Of a stretch of 38,233 bases of DNA, positions 16,134 to 24,460 are shown in pieces. The stretch spans positions 1 through 38,233 of the forward strand of contig JAUWOU010000016.1 of assembly GCA_030612005.1 (NCBI GenBank). The letters are read 5' to 3'. The notes beneath the pieces were generated by a model. It did not search any database. It was not told the DNA's origin and saw nothing but the letters and a program-made list of their open reading frames with translations. Numbering within the stretch: position 1 is the first letter of the stretch; each line of letters starts with the position of its first letter. Origin of the DNA: Candidatus Thorarchaeota archaeon. GTDB taxonomy: Archaea > Asgardarchaeota > Thorarchaeia > Thorarchaeales > Thorarchaeaceae. The translations under genes and the position numbers were made by a program.

Positions 16134-18278
16134 ATGAAAAAGGAAAAGCGGCGTCGACCCCGCTCGTGTAAGAAGCCTAAGGCATCTGAACAACAGACAA
16201 TGGTCGATAACTATTATAGTTCTTCATCAACAACACCCCTCCAAACAACAGGATTGAAGTACCTAGTCGAATCATTCACACTCTGCTCCGTCGATAGAGA
16301 AGTGAATAAGAAGGGGAAGGGAAAAAGACCTGATCCTAGGTATAGACGAGTAAAGGCTGAAATCGTACAAGAAAGAGTTCAAACTATGACCGGACGAAAG
16401 GTCATTGATACAGACCTCTCTTTGATGGGTATGTACTTTGAAAAGTATGTTGAGTTGGTGAACCTTGTTCTTGAACGTGTCTACTCTGATAGGAACCGAG
16501 TTGATTTTCTTGGTGAGGAACTTAACTCCTATAGAGGTCAAGGATATACCTTGCTAAAGAAGGAAGATTATCTTTCTTACAAGGACAACAAGGATATCCA
16601 AGTCCAATGCTTTGAAAGAATGTATCGAAATGTGCTTGAACATGTAGCTCGTGTAATTCATTCTAACTGGCTGCGAAGGCAACTGATGAAGAGTGCAATT
16701 GAGTATGTCAATGAAGATAGGACAGCTTTGATTAGACTATTGAAGAATAAGCACATCTCTTCTAAGATGATCAAGGACGTACGAGCTCAATGTGAGAGCA
16801 CAAAGAACAATGGAACTGGGTACTACCACACAGTTTCTGTCCTTAAACAATTGAGGAAAAAGCTTGATGAGCATATCCTTACCGAACGAGGTGAATCCCT
16901 TGGATTTCGTGGAAGACAGAGGAAGAGAGTGAGTAAATATCTCAAAGATGAAACAGAATCTATTGGGGCTCTAGCTTCAGTGGACGTCCTTCTCCATGAA
17001 TTCATATCTGATGGCTACCCTTTCTCAATTCCTAAGATGGAATCCCATACTGAGGATTTCTCAGCTAGTACTGAGAACAGTCCGGGTCAAGGATACTGGT
17101 ATTCAAAGGACAAAGAACGGGATAACGAGGTCCTCTTCTTCCTCAAACTCCCTGAACCCATCGAAGGGATCGAAGTAGAGGGGTCTCCTTACAGCACAAA
17201 GACTCTTTCCTTCAGATTTCTAGACTGGTTACCCAGAGCTGTTGCTAAGAATAGAGCAAAGGTAGAGGTTGCTGAAAAAGAAGGGAAGTATAACCGGGCT
17301 AGGAAGTTGAATTTCAGAGCTCGCAAGTTCGAGGATATGCATCAGCAATTGTTGAACACTATCGAGCTACAGCATGCAACCTATCAATACTCACGACTCA
17401 AATCCAGAAAGGAGAAGGATGATACGAAGGTGAAAAAGCTTCAAGAGAAGATCACACACCTAAGGAAAGCACGCAAGTGTGGACCTCCTCGACTTCTCTT
17501 AAGAGATAACCGAGTCACACTACAGATACCATTCCTGCCACTAACGAGAGAGATGATTGATGAGGAACTTGGACCACGGACCTATAGAAGGAAAGCAGGA
17601 GCTGACCGTGGAGTTCGAGTACCCATCGTCCTTTCTACTCGTGATGGCAACGGAGGATTTGTAGATGAGATGGTTTCCTTTGATGAACTGGTTTCAAAGA
17701 GGGACCTACTTAGAGAACAGACAAAGTGGCTCACATCCAGCGTCACTTTGATGAAAAACAACTGGGAACGAAAGCATACTGACAGAACCTATCCCGGTCA
17801 CTTACTCAAGAAGCAAAGACATCTTTCTGCGATATGGAGGAAAATCCGTCGACTGGATAGAGAGATTGCCAGACAGGTCGCTTCTCAGGTTGTATGGTTC
17901 TGTGAAGAGTACGGAGTCAAGACACTGTATTTTGAGAACCTTAAGAACTACACTCCTCCAGCTGGTTGGGGAACTCTCTCTTGGAGGTTGAGTTCTAATC
18001 TCTGGTCAAAGGTCTTGGATACAGTGACCTATATGCGTCAGTCTCTTGGACATAGGAGAGGAGGAGTATGGACAGTGAGTCCAGCATGGACCTCCCAGAA
18101 GTGTCATGTGTGTGGGGAAAAAGGTGTTCGGGTTGAATCGGAAGGTTCCACTGAAGAGAAGAAAGGAGGAGAATACTTCTACTGCGAGAGCTGTGGATGT
18201 TCACTCCATGCGGATGTCAATGCCGCAAGAAACATTATTGATGTAAAATCATCCAAACCCAGTGCCGTTGCTGGGTAG
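16134..18278 (+). CDS. tnpB: Long TnpB/Cas12-like RNA-guided nuclease
   Basis: C-terminal half is a TnpB/Cas12 RuvC nuclease: RuvC-I AGADRGVRVPIV (Asp about 491), RuvC-II LYFENLKNY (Glu about 601), zinc ribbon CHVCG and CESCG separated by ~25 residues, and RuvC-III LHADVNAARNI (Asp about 694). All three catalytic acids are present. The segment before RuvC-I is ~490 residues, whereas typical TnpB has about 200, so the 714-aa protein approaches small Cas12 size; no CRISPR array is nearby. The N-terminus is very basic (KKEKRRRPRSCKKPK). I start at ATG 16134 with GAGG ten bases upstream; a TTG one codon earlier is the only in-frame alternative nearby. It ends 46 bases before nep1. Its probable partner transposase is the tnpA at 9030. 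Confidence 0.9.
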   Translation: MKKEKRRRPRSCKKPKASEQQTMVDNYYSSSSTTPLQTTGLKYLVESFTLCSVDREVNKKGKGKRPDPRYRRVKAEIVQERVQTMTGRKVIDTDLSLMGMYFEKYVELVNLVLERVYSDRNRVDFLGEELNSYRGQGYTLLKKEDYLSYKDNKDIQVQCFERMYRNVLEHVARVIHSNWLRRQLMKSAIEYVNEDRTALIRLLKNKHISSKMIKDVRAQCESTKNNGTGYYHTVSVLKQLRKKLDEHILTERGESLGFRGRQRKRVSKYLKDETESIGALASVDVLLHEFISDGYPFSIPKMESHTEDFSASTENSPGQGYWYSKDKERDNEVLFFLKLPEPIEGIEVEGSPYSTKTLSFRFLDWLPRAVAKNRAKVEVAEKEGKYNRARKLNFRARKFEDMHQQLLNTIELQHATYQYSRLKSRKEKDDTKVKKLQEKITHLRKARKCGPPRLLLRDNRVTLQIPFLPLTREMIDEELGPRTYRRKAGADRGVRVPIVLSTRDGNGGFVDEMVSFDELVSKRDLLREQTKWLTSSVTLMKNNWERKHTDRTYPGHLLKKQRHLSAIWRKIRRLDREIARQVASQVVWFCEEYGVKTLYFENLKNYTPPAGWGTLSWRLSSNLWSKVLDTVTYMRQSLGHRRGGVWTVSPAWTSQKCHVCGEKGVRVESEGSTEEKKGGEYFYCESCGCSLHADVNAARNIIDVKSSKPSAVAG

Positions 18279-18307
18279 AAAACCTAATGTCTAGGTTTAT
18301 CTAGGTT
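18258..18307 (+). ncRNA. Putative omega-RNA 3' stem-loops at tnpB right end
   Basis: Two adjacent hairpins cover the last codons and the 3' flank of tnpB: CCCAG-(8 nt)-CTGGG at 18258-18275 and AACCTA-(5 nt)-TAGGTT at 18281-18297, followed by another TAGGTT at 18302-18307. In IS200/605 and IS607 elements the guide RNA scaffold overlaps the tnpB 3' end and the guide begins just past the element end. If this is so here, the guide would read into the nep1 5' region. This is inferred from position and pairing only. Confidence 0.35.
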
Positions 18308-18324
18308 ACAATGAACGGTTTACA

Positions 18325-19041
18325 ATGCTTCACATGATTCTACTTGAATGCGCTTTGGAACTCATTCCCTCAGAGATTTCGGCAATGAAACAGGTACAGA
18401 AACACGCAGGACGTAGGGGAAAGAAACCGGGTGAGCTGCTTCTTGATCAATCCCATCATGGGAGAGAAATGACTCGCCTAGAAAATGGACTCCAGAGGGG
18501 ACGGCCCGATATCGTATTTCATTCTCTTATATCCCTCTTGGAAACCCCACTCTGCAAGAGCGGGAATCTCACCATACATCTACATCTTCAGGATGGTAGA
18601 ATTATCGAAGTTAATCCCGAAGTACGCCTCCCTCGTAATTATGACAGGTATGTAGGTCTCTTTGAGCAACTGCTTGTCAAGGGGCAAGTACCAGTTGAGG
18701 GAACTCCTCTATTGCATGTGACAAATAAGACACTTCCAAAACTCATCTCTGAGTTAAAGAAAGATATCTCAGAAGCTCAGTCTATCCTTACCATTGAGAA
18801 TGGTTCTAAAACTTCAATCGATTCTCTTCAAACAATATTTCCACTAGATGCCTCCATTCCGGTTATTGTTGGAGTTGGAGCTTTTCCCCACGGTGATTTT
18901 CCAAATGAGTTGAAGGAGCTGTTTGATACACACATCGAACTCGATAAAGAGGTCATGATGGCCTGGCATGTCTGTGCTGAGATTTTATGGATTTACTCCG
19001 CTCGGACTGGAGTGATTAAAGATCGATATTCCACTACTTGA
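18325..19041 (+). CDS. nep1: rRNA pseudouridine methyltransferase Nep1 (Emg1)
   Basis: SPOUT-class methyltransferase that N1-methylates a pseudouridine in small-subunit rRNA and helps assemble the subunit. The 238-aa product shows the family blocks LLLDQSHHGREM (about 32-43), QRGRPDIVFHSL (about 51-62), the RLPRNYDRYVGLFEQLL block (about 95-111) and the C-terminal IPVIVGVGAFPHGDF with the SAM-binding knot loop. Complete and of normal length. The start ATG (MLHMILLECALEL) is only 46 bases after tnpB; I see no clear TATA box in between, so the insertion may have replaced the native promoter. Confidence 0.96.
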   Translation: MLHMILLECALELIPSEISAMKQVQKHAGRRGKKPGELLLDQSHHGREMTRLENGLQRGRPDIVFHSLISLLETPLCKSGNLTIHLHLQDGRIIEVNPEVRLPRNYDRYVGLFEQLLVKGQVPVEGTPLLHVTNKTLPKLISELKKDISEAQSILTIENGSKTSIDSLQTIFPLDASIPVIVGVGAFPHGDFPNELKELFDTHIELDKEVMMAWHVCAEILWIYSARTGVIKDRYSTT

Positions 19042-19081
19042 ACAGACAGTATGCAATCACAATGAAAAATTAAGGAACTTT

Positions 19082-19138
19082 ATCAATATCCTTAAATCGG
19101 CACATCTTGTGCTCAGCCTTCGAAGCGGCCATAGTCTA
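19082..19138 (+). pseudogene. tRNA-Gly 5' fragment with its promoter (copy A)
   Basis: Bases 19125-19138 (GCGGCCATAGTCTA) equal the 5' end of the intact tRNA-Gly at 26880. The 43 bases before it, with the TATA-like CCTTAAATCG, match the upstream region of the copy at 23749 in 54 of 57 positions. The tRNA stops abruptly after 14 bases and then runs into the 3' end of the minus-strand gene at 19136, so it is a relic and not a functional tRNA. Confidence 0.75.
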
Positions 19139-20212
19139 TGGATTATGCTCGGATTTTGTTTTCAGAAGTTCACCCAGATCTTTCTTTACAATCATCTTCA
19201 TACCGAAATAACTGATAATTCCCACTACGCTAGTGATTCCAACAATTATGTAAAGTGAAATGTGATAGACAGAATAGGATTCTCCATGTTGTGGTACTAC
19301 TTCAACTATCTCACCCGATAACGCATCAATCTTTACGTATTCTGAATTTAGAAATCCTTCCCAACATAACCAGAACTCTTGGGATTCTGTTACAGCATCA
19401 GTAAAGGCAGGAACAGGTGTAAGAGCTAATTTCATTTGAGAGGATATGATACCATTTGGTGAAATAACTTCTCGTATTGGAATCTCAAGAATGTGTACCC
19501 AATTGTTGGAATAGTAGATTCTTCCATGTTGAGGAATTATTTCAAGTGATATTTTTCCAATGGATTCATCGATTAATATTGGCCCGACTGCTTGAATAAA
19601 TGAAAATGAGTAACTGTAGTTTACATCATGATTAGAAAGATATCTAGATCCTTCAGGTATTGATTCGCTGATTTCTCTGAAGAATGTTAGTGCTGCATTC
19701 TCAGCTTCTTCTGATGTAGTTATATTATCTACGCGAAATGGTGATTTTCCATAAAAATGGATTATTTCTCCAGTTATTGCATTTACATCGATGAATGCAC
19801 AGACATCATTATGAGTTGTGATAGATCCATTGAAAAATTCGAAAGACCAATGTGGGAGAAATCCCGATAGTACAGGAGAATTTACGACCAAATCTTCGCT
19901 AAAACCAACTGGAAAAATTGAATCTATGAAATTCCACGCAGATTCTCTAGCAACGATTTCAGTTATTGGCTGATATTCACTACAACTAATTTGCACAACA
20001 TAGGGGTTTGTAGAAATCTTAGAGTAATTTGTTGCGAATGCCCTTAGATTGTTTCCCTCTTGTACGAGTTCTCCAAAAGAGGTGTTTCGTACATCAATTC
20101 CAATAGGAGAAATATTTGATATGCTTGTTTTTGGAAGTGTGACCGAACTTGCAATTACCAATGAAGCAAGTATACATGAAACCACTACAGACAAAATTAT
20201 CTTGTTTCTCAT
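19136..20212 (-). CDS. Secreted/membrane protein with PepSY-like repeats
   Basis: A 358-aa protein with an N-terminal signal peptide or anchor (IILSVVVSCILASLVIASS), an extracellular region, and a C-terminal transmembrane helix (ISLYIIVGITSVVGIISYFG) followed by a basic tail. Two segments ending INAITGEIIHFYG and IDALSGEIVEVV have the 'D..TGEI' ending of PepSY/FTP-type propeptide domains, which are also suggested in the peptidase at 20836. I choose ATG 20212; a GTG three codons upstream (20221) is possible. It may cooperate with, or derive from, the neighbouring peptidase. Function unknown. Confidence 0.75.
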   Translation of the reverse strand: MRNKIILSVVVSCILASLVIASSVTLPKTSISNISPIGIDVRNTSFGELVQEGNNLRAFATNYSKISTNPYVVQISCSEYQPITEIVARESAWNFIDSIFPVGFSEDLVVNSPVLSGFLPHWSFEFFNGSITTHNDVCAFIDVNAITGEIIHFYGKSPFRVDNITTSEEAENAALTFFREISESIPEGSRYLSNHDVNYSYSFSFIQAVGPILIDESIGKISLEIIPQHGRIYYSNNWVHILEIPIREVISPNGIISSQMKLALTPVPAFTDAVTESQEFWLCWEGFLNSEYVKIDALSGEIVEVVPQHGESYSVYHISLYIIVGITSVVGIISYFGMKMIVKKDLGELLKTKSEHNP

Positions 20213-20275
20213 TATTCCCACTAATACACCAAGTAGGCATCAATATATAATAGTCTAACTTTTGAAATAGTCTTT

Positions 20276-20740
20276 CTAAATTTTGATTCGCCACACTCTG
20301 ATGGTTTCTATCCATGATGTTAAAATTCCAAATGCTAGTATACACAGAAGAAGAATGGATAATGGAGCAATAATAAGGGGGAATGTTAGAATATATCCGA
20401 CAAGTATCATCGTGTAAAATACTGAGTAAAAGGCATATCTTGGTACTAGAAGTTTTCCAGATCCCACAAAGAATTGGAGGACCCCTACTTTGATATCTCT
20501 TTTCAGAAAATACACTCCGTGATTATCAACTTTAACTAACTCCAGCTCTTTGAGCTTGGTAAGATGATACGATGCTAGACTGGGAGTAGAAAGCTTCGTA
20601 CCAATCTGTACTTGTTTGAGAGTAACCCCCTTAGTATTTTTTAGAATATACCAATAGACACTCATAGTTTTTCCTTTGAGCAAGGCTGAAATTTCTTCTA
20701 AGGTTAGATTGTTGTTATCGTCTGTAGATTCCATTGACAT
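20276..20740 (-). CDS. Membrane-anchored winged-helix regulator (ArsR-like)
   Basis: Residues about 12-75 form a winged-helix DNA-binding domain of the ArsR/MarR type (YWYILKNTKGVTLKQVQIG, then STPSLASYHLTKLKELELV as recognition region and a wing near DNHGVYFLKR). Two transmembrane helices follow (FYSVFYTMILVGYILTFPLI and SILLLCILAFGILTSWI). This domain order, cytoplasmic DNA-binding head plus two membrane helices, occurs in many archaea and may sense envelope state. It lies between the PepSY-like gene and the secreted peptidase on the same strand. Targets unknown. Confidence 0.8.
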   Translation of the reverse strand: MSMESTDDNNNLTLEEISALLKGKTMSVYWYILKNTKGVTLKQVQIGTKLSTPSLASYHLTKLKELELVKVDNHGVYFLKRDIKVGVLQFFVGSGKLLVPRYAFYSVFYTMILVGYILTFPLIIAPLSILLLCILAFGILTSWIETIRVWRIKI

Positions 20741-20835
20741 ACACCTTCGTCCCAGACCAGTTTATCCCTATGATTCTGATATATACAAACATTGGACTCT
20801 CTAGTTGAATATCTCATCCAATTCATCTCATTAAT

Positions 20836-22605
20836 CTACGAGCTTATCCAAATATTGAGGTCATAGCATCCTCCATGAACACTATTTTGACTACCGCCAT
20901 AAATTTTGATATAATACCATCCACTACTATCTACTATAGAACAAGATTCCTGATGTCCTTGTCCATAGACATCGCGGGACCTCACGAATACTGAAGGATA
21001 GCGATATACTTCGAATGCAACATCAAGTTCAGAATCTATTGGAGCTACAAAGATATTGATACTTCTCGTTCCATCAACATATAATTTGAACCAATCAACA
21101 TCCAAATAGTTTTCACCCCAAAGACCTTCACAATTTTTCTGGAGCCATATATCATATCCTGAACCTAATAAAGTACCAGGGTAGGAATCCTCTACATCAT
21201 TCTCGGTGAGAAACACATCAGTATCACCATCGATTTTGCAATTAGTCACTTGCGATTTTAATTTAGCGTATTCGTAACAACTCAGCATATTATAGGAGTT
21301 TACAGCTTTGTCGAAGAAATAATCACTGAATATCCAATTTCGCCTTTTTGAAACCTCACCTACCCATCCAAAAACGCATTGAGCTCCTGCATCTAAGAAT
21401 GCCTGAGCAATTGAATAGTCCATCTCAGGAAGACCTCCGACTGGAGCCGTACCTCCAAAAGATAGACAAGTTGCTATATATGCCAACTTGGTTTGACTCA
21501 AGTTCTTTGTTAGTACGTCATCAGGTGCAATATTTCCATCAGGAGTCATTATTACTGAATGCTTCTCACCTCCAGTTGTTATGTAATTCCCATGTCCCAT
21601 ATGATAGTACACCTTGTCCAAAGTTAAAAAGTAAAGTTCAGTGTGAGAAGATGCATCTTTACTGTATGTACAAAGACCTTCCGAAGATGCTGAATGTAAT
21701 TTGCGGTACGCTGAATATGCATGTTGCTGCGTTTCTCCGCCGCCAAACCAATCGTTATCATAGACATACACGTCCTGTCTCCATCCAATCATCATAATGT
21801 CTTTGAAAAGAATCATTCCATTATCTGCATCAATCCAATATATTTCACTAGATTTCTCTCCAAAATCAACAGAAATGACCCAGGCAAGATGAACCTCAGA
21901 ATGTTCAGTTAAGACGATTGATAGATACGCTGTGGAGTCAATTATTTTCTTGTTCTCAATGGTATCCAAAAAAAGTATATCCATTGCTTCAGGAACATTT
22001 AAAGATGGATTTGTATCTATATTTACCAAATTCCATGTCTTGCTATATGAATATACTTCATTTCCTGTTGATTCAACACTTATTGTGAAATAATCATTAT
22101 TTACTGGAACTCCATTATACCAATGCTTCCATATCAGATCCCATCCATATGCAGTCTTTTTAATATCCTCAAAAACAGCACCTTCTGGTAACTCTTGAAT
22201 CCTGAGGAGATTATGAAGGAAGTCCATTGCTGTTCTCCAGACTTCTCTTTCAGATATTTCATTAGAAACCTCACTCGATTTTGTAATTATTGAACCGTCA
22301 AAATATGACAGAATATCAAATGAGCCAGCATCCAACTCAACTTCGACTAAGGCATGATTCGTTGTCATCCAATCGAAAATCCATATCTCTTGTTCTTTCA
22401 CCTCACAATAAACTTTCTCAGCTCTTTGTAGACTCGATTCAATTTTTGGTTCAACAAAATCTCTAGCAAATTCAAAAGCATCACGAAATTCAATATCATT
22501 TTCTAGAGAAGTACGCTGAGTAAGAAGTTGACTATCAGTAATAGTGAGACAAATCAATAGAGTAATTATTAGAAAAACTAGTGTCTTCTTCCTAAATTCC
22601 ACCAT
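20836..22605 (-). CDS. Secreted clan CD-type cysteine peptidase with C-terminal PPC domain
   Basis: A 589-aa exported protein. Residues 8-25 are a signal peptide (LVFLIITLLICLTITDS). Residues ~40-270 resemble FTP/PepSY propeptide repeats (WIDADNGMILF). The catalytic part shows the caspase/gingipain-type pair: His338 in YYHMGHGN and Cys380 in YIATCLSFGG, followed by DAGAQCVFGWVGEV. The last ~100 residues (DVDWFKLYVDG to YYIKIYGG) look like a pre-peptidase C-terminal (PPC) domain. GGAGG lies seven bases before the ATG. Likely a self-processing extracellular protease; whether it acts on self, prey or proteins in the medium is unknown. Neighbouring membrane regulator and PepSY protein suggest a local envelope module. 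Confidence 0.8.
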   Translation of the reverse strand: MVEFRKKTLVFLIITLLICLTITDSQLLTQRTSLENDIEFRDAFEFARDFVEPKIESSLQRAEKVYCEVKEQEIWIFDWMTTNHALVEVELDAGSFDILSYFDGSIITKSSEVSNEISEREVWRTAMDFLHNLLRIQELPEGAVFEDIKKTAYGWDLIWKHWYNGVPVNNDYFTISVESTGNEVYSYSKTWNLVNIDTNPSLNVPEAMDILFLDTIENKKIIDSTAYLSIVLTEHSEVHLAWVISVDFGEKSSEIYWIDADNGMILFKDIMMIGWRQDVYVYDNDWFGGGETQQHAYSAYRKLHSASSEGLCTYSKDASSHTELYFLTLDKVYYHMGHGNYITTGGEKHSVIMTPDGNIAPDDVLTKNLSQTKLAYIATCLSFGGTAPVGGLPEMDYSIAQAFLDAGAQCVFGWVGEVSKRRNWIFSDYFFDKAVNSYNMLSCYEYAKLKSQVTNCKIDGDTDVFLTENDVEDSYPGTLLGSGYDIWLQKNCEGLWGENYLDVDWFKLYVDGTRSINIFVAPIDSELDVAFEVYRYPSVFVRSRDVYGQGHQESCSIVDSSGWYYIKIYGGSQNSVHGGCYDLNIWISS

Positions 22606-22742
22606 TCAATCCTCCAAACAGAAAGTAATAATCATACAGAGTATACATTCCATATGTAAAACCCTCCACCAATACGATGCTTGAATCTTTATCGTGGTTA
22701 TTCTTAAGGATTCTGATTTCAGAAGAACTGTTTCAGAATGTA

Positions 22743-23546
22743 CTATTCGCCCTCTAAATGGGTTATTACTTTACGATATATTTTACTAATCTTAAACATC
22801 ATGCGATTATTTGCAGATAATAGTGATTCGTATTCCTCTTTGGAATGTTTAAGGTCATCTTCCTGCTTGATATTTAGTACAGCTCCAAAACCAAGTTTAC
22901 GTTTATATCGTATCATTGTGAGTTGATGAATTTGTATTGCTTTCTTTGTGAAACTGCCGAATATCTCATTGATTAGTTCCTTTTTTCCTGACGACGATGG
23001 CTTGGAATGTTTGAGGTAACAATCAACAAAGTATAACGTTTTAGCAACATCAATCAGAGTAATACAAGATCCTGAAAACCTAAGATACTTTGATGCATTA
23101 ATTTGTACTTCCTCAAGTCTTTCAATCATCTCAATTATTAACTGTCTAAGCTTTTCAGGGTTGAATCTCATCTTTGGACGGAAATCTTCTCCAAAAACCA
23201 GTACACTTGATTCTAATGCATACCAGATTCCAAAGTGTCCCATTCCGTTGAACTGTTTATGTAAGTTTGTAGAAGTTACCACTTTATGATCACATTGCAG
23301 TAAACCTTTGAAAGTTTGCACATTCTTTTTTGAAAGGATTTTGGTGACTTTTTCATACTTGGCGTCATTAGAAACTACATACAGCATGTCTATATCACTG
23401 TCGGCAGTTGCATTCATCCTTGCCCAAGACCCAAGAAGCAGAATTGAAAGGCAGTTTGTTTTAGTTAGGTCAATAAAATGTTCAATTTGGGATAATAGCT
23501 TACTTGGAAGATCTAATCGACTTAGTGTACGACTCAATTTATTCAC
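22743..23546 (-). CDS. Nucleotidyltransferase-domain protein
   Basis: A 267-aa protein with a pol-beta-type nucleotidyltransferase core: LLLGSWARMNATADSDIDML (about residues 36-55) gives the G-S-x-A and D-x-D metal-binding motif. A helical C-terminal half follows (LIDVAKTLYFVDCYLKH; QIHQLTMIRYKRKLGF), similar in layout to KNTase/HEPN-type substrate-binding domains. Such proteins transfer nucleotides to small molecules, RNA or proteins (antibiotic resistance, MNT/HEPN toxin-antitoxin). No separate HEPN partner is adjacent. It ends just before the tRNA-Gly relic at 23749. Confidence 0.75.
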   Translation of the reverse strand: MNKLSRTLSRLDLPSKLLSQIEHFIDLTKTNCLSILLLGSWARMNATADSDIDMLYVVSNDAKYEKVTKILSKKNVQTFKGLLQCDHKVVTSTNLHKQFNGMGHFGIWYALESSVLVFGEDFRPKMRFNPEKLRQLIIEMIERLEEVQINASKYLRFSGSCITLIDVAKTLYFVDCYLKHSKPSSSGKKELINEIFGSFTKKAIQIHQLTMIRYKRKLGFGAVLNIKQEDDLKHSKEEYESLLSANNRMMFKISKIYRKVITHLEGE

Positions 23547-23748
23547 ATCATTATTCTAGTACATAAGGTTTGAAGAATGCTATATAGAAATCTAACTGAT
23601 AGAAACCACCAAGTACTAAAATCAGTTGAACACTGAAAAGAGGACTACCGCCTTCAATTAACCTGTTCGAACTCATACAGGTGTGATGAGGCTTGTAACT
23701 ATAATAGGATTGAAGTCTTCCACTAACTTGCCTTGTAAGGTTCGGCCC

Positions 23749-23817
23749 ATCAATATCCTTAAATCGACACATCTTGTGCTCTGCTTTCGAAGCGGCCATA
23801 GTCTAGCCTGGTTAGGA
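23749..23817 (+). pseudogene. tRNA-Gly 5' half with its promoter (copy B)
   Basis: Bases 23792-23817 (GCGGCCATAGTCTAGCCTGG then TTAGGA) are a tRNA 5' part ending after the D-arm; upstream 43 bases with TATA-like CCTTAAATCG match copy A at 19082. The 3' part at 28308-28351 carries the matching acceptor strand, T-arm and UCC anticodon loop; together they lack only about seven bases of a tRNA-Gly (the 5' anticodon strand). This suggests one ancestral gene broken by a ~4.5-kb insertion. Confidence 0.75.
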
Positions 23818-23877
23818 AAGAGATGAAATCAAAATAACAAAAGTACATTGAACAATGAACGTTACAACTATCAACTG

Positions 23878-24441
23878 CTATTGCTCTCCCGATTTCTCAT
23901 TGTCTGACCAACTGACAATGCTTCTAGGAACAGGCACAAACCCAATTATTACCAGCCCAACGATGAGGAGTATTAGTAATGGATAACCAAAAATCAGCAT
24001 TGGAAGTTCAACGAGAACTCCAGATATTATTACATAGCTGCGTGAGGTCATGCCTCGATAATACCTATACATCATTAAAGGGAAGACTAGTCTGAGAAGG
24101 GTTATGGGGATTGCGACGAAAAAGAAGGATGTATTGAATGAATGACCTTCCAATACGATGCTTATTGTGTTCAACCACATAGCCGCCAAAGAGGTGTCTG
24201 CGTAGAACCTAATAGCTTCTGGACTAAAGATAGCTAAGATTACCAATATGATCACTCCAAGCTGAGGCTTTCTGGTCTGACCTTTCTCTATCTCTGGGAA
24301 ACCAATCATGTACGCCCGTACAATGATAGCAACTATAATTGTGATAATGAGGATGATGATGCCCCAATTGTAAAATACTTGAATTGGGTCATCAGGGGTC
24401 GGAGCCCATGTTGTAACTGTGTTCTGCATAATATTGGTCAC
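23878..24441 (-). CDS. Polytopic membrane protein
   Basis: A 187-aa hydrophobic protein with about five membrane helices: GIIILIITIIVAIIVRAYMI, VIILVILAIFSPEAIRFYA, FFFVAIPITLLRLVFPLMMY, YVIISGVLVELPMLIFGYPL and LLILLIVGLVIIGFVPV. No family recognised. It is the last of four closely spaced minus-strand genes (26324 to 23878) headed by a helix-turn-helix regulator, with gaps of 7-25 bases, and probably acts with the two single-pass proteins encoded just before it. Confidence 0.75.
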   Translation of the reverse strand: MTNIMQNTVTTWAPTPDDPIQVFYNWGIIILIITIIVAIIVRAYMIGFPEIEKGQTRKPQLGVIILVILAIFSPEAIRFYADTSLAAMWLNTISIVLEGHSFNTSFFFVAIPITLLRLVFPLMMYRYYRGMTSRSYVIISGVLVELPMLIFGYPLLILLIVGLVIIGFVPVPRSIVSWSDNEKSGEQ

Positions 24442-24460
24442 CCAAACTATCTGAGGATCA

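Larger units (their letters stand above)
8950..18320 (+). mobile_element. Putative IS607-like composite island between rnp4 and nep1
   Basis: The stretch between two divergently oriented, normally neighbouring housekeeping genes contains, in order, IS607 tnpA, a RecB-like nuclease, a RadA-like ATPase, an unknown minus-strand gene, an iteron-like cluster and a long tnpB. tnpA at the left edge and tnpB at the right edge, both on plus, resemble a standard tnpA-tnpB IS607 unit with ~6.4 kb of cargo between them. IS607 elements lack terminal inverted repeats and leave no target duplication, so the ends cannot be read; the limits given are the inner edges of rnp4 and nep1. It could equally be two or three separate insertions at one site. 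Confidence 0.4.

Noticed and set aside
16134-18278. CRISPR-Cas12 locus
   Set aside because: No repeat-spacer array, cas1, cas2 or cas4 gene is present; the iterons at 15.9 kb are too short and irregular to be CRISPR repeats.
23551-23799. 82-codon minus-strand ORF across the tRNA-Gly relic
   Set aside because: It covers the conserved tRNA promoter and 5' fragment and has no protein-like features; the DNA conservation is explained by the tRNA.
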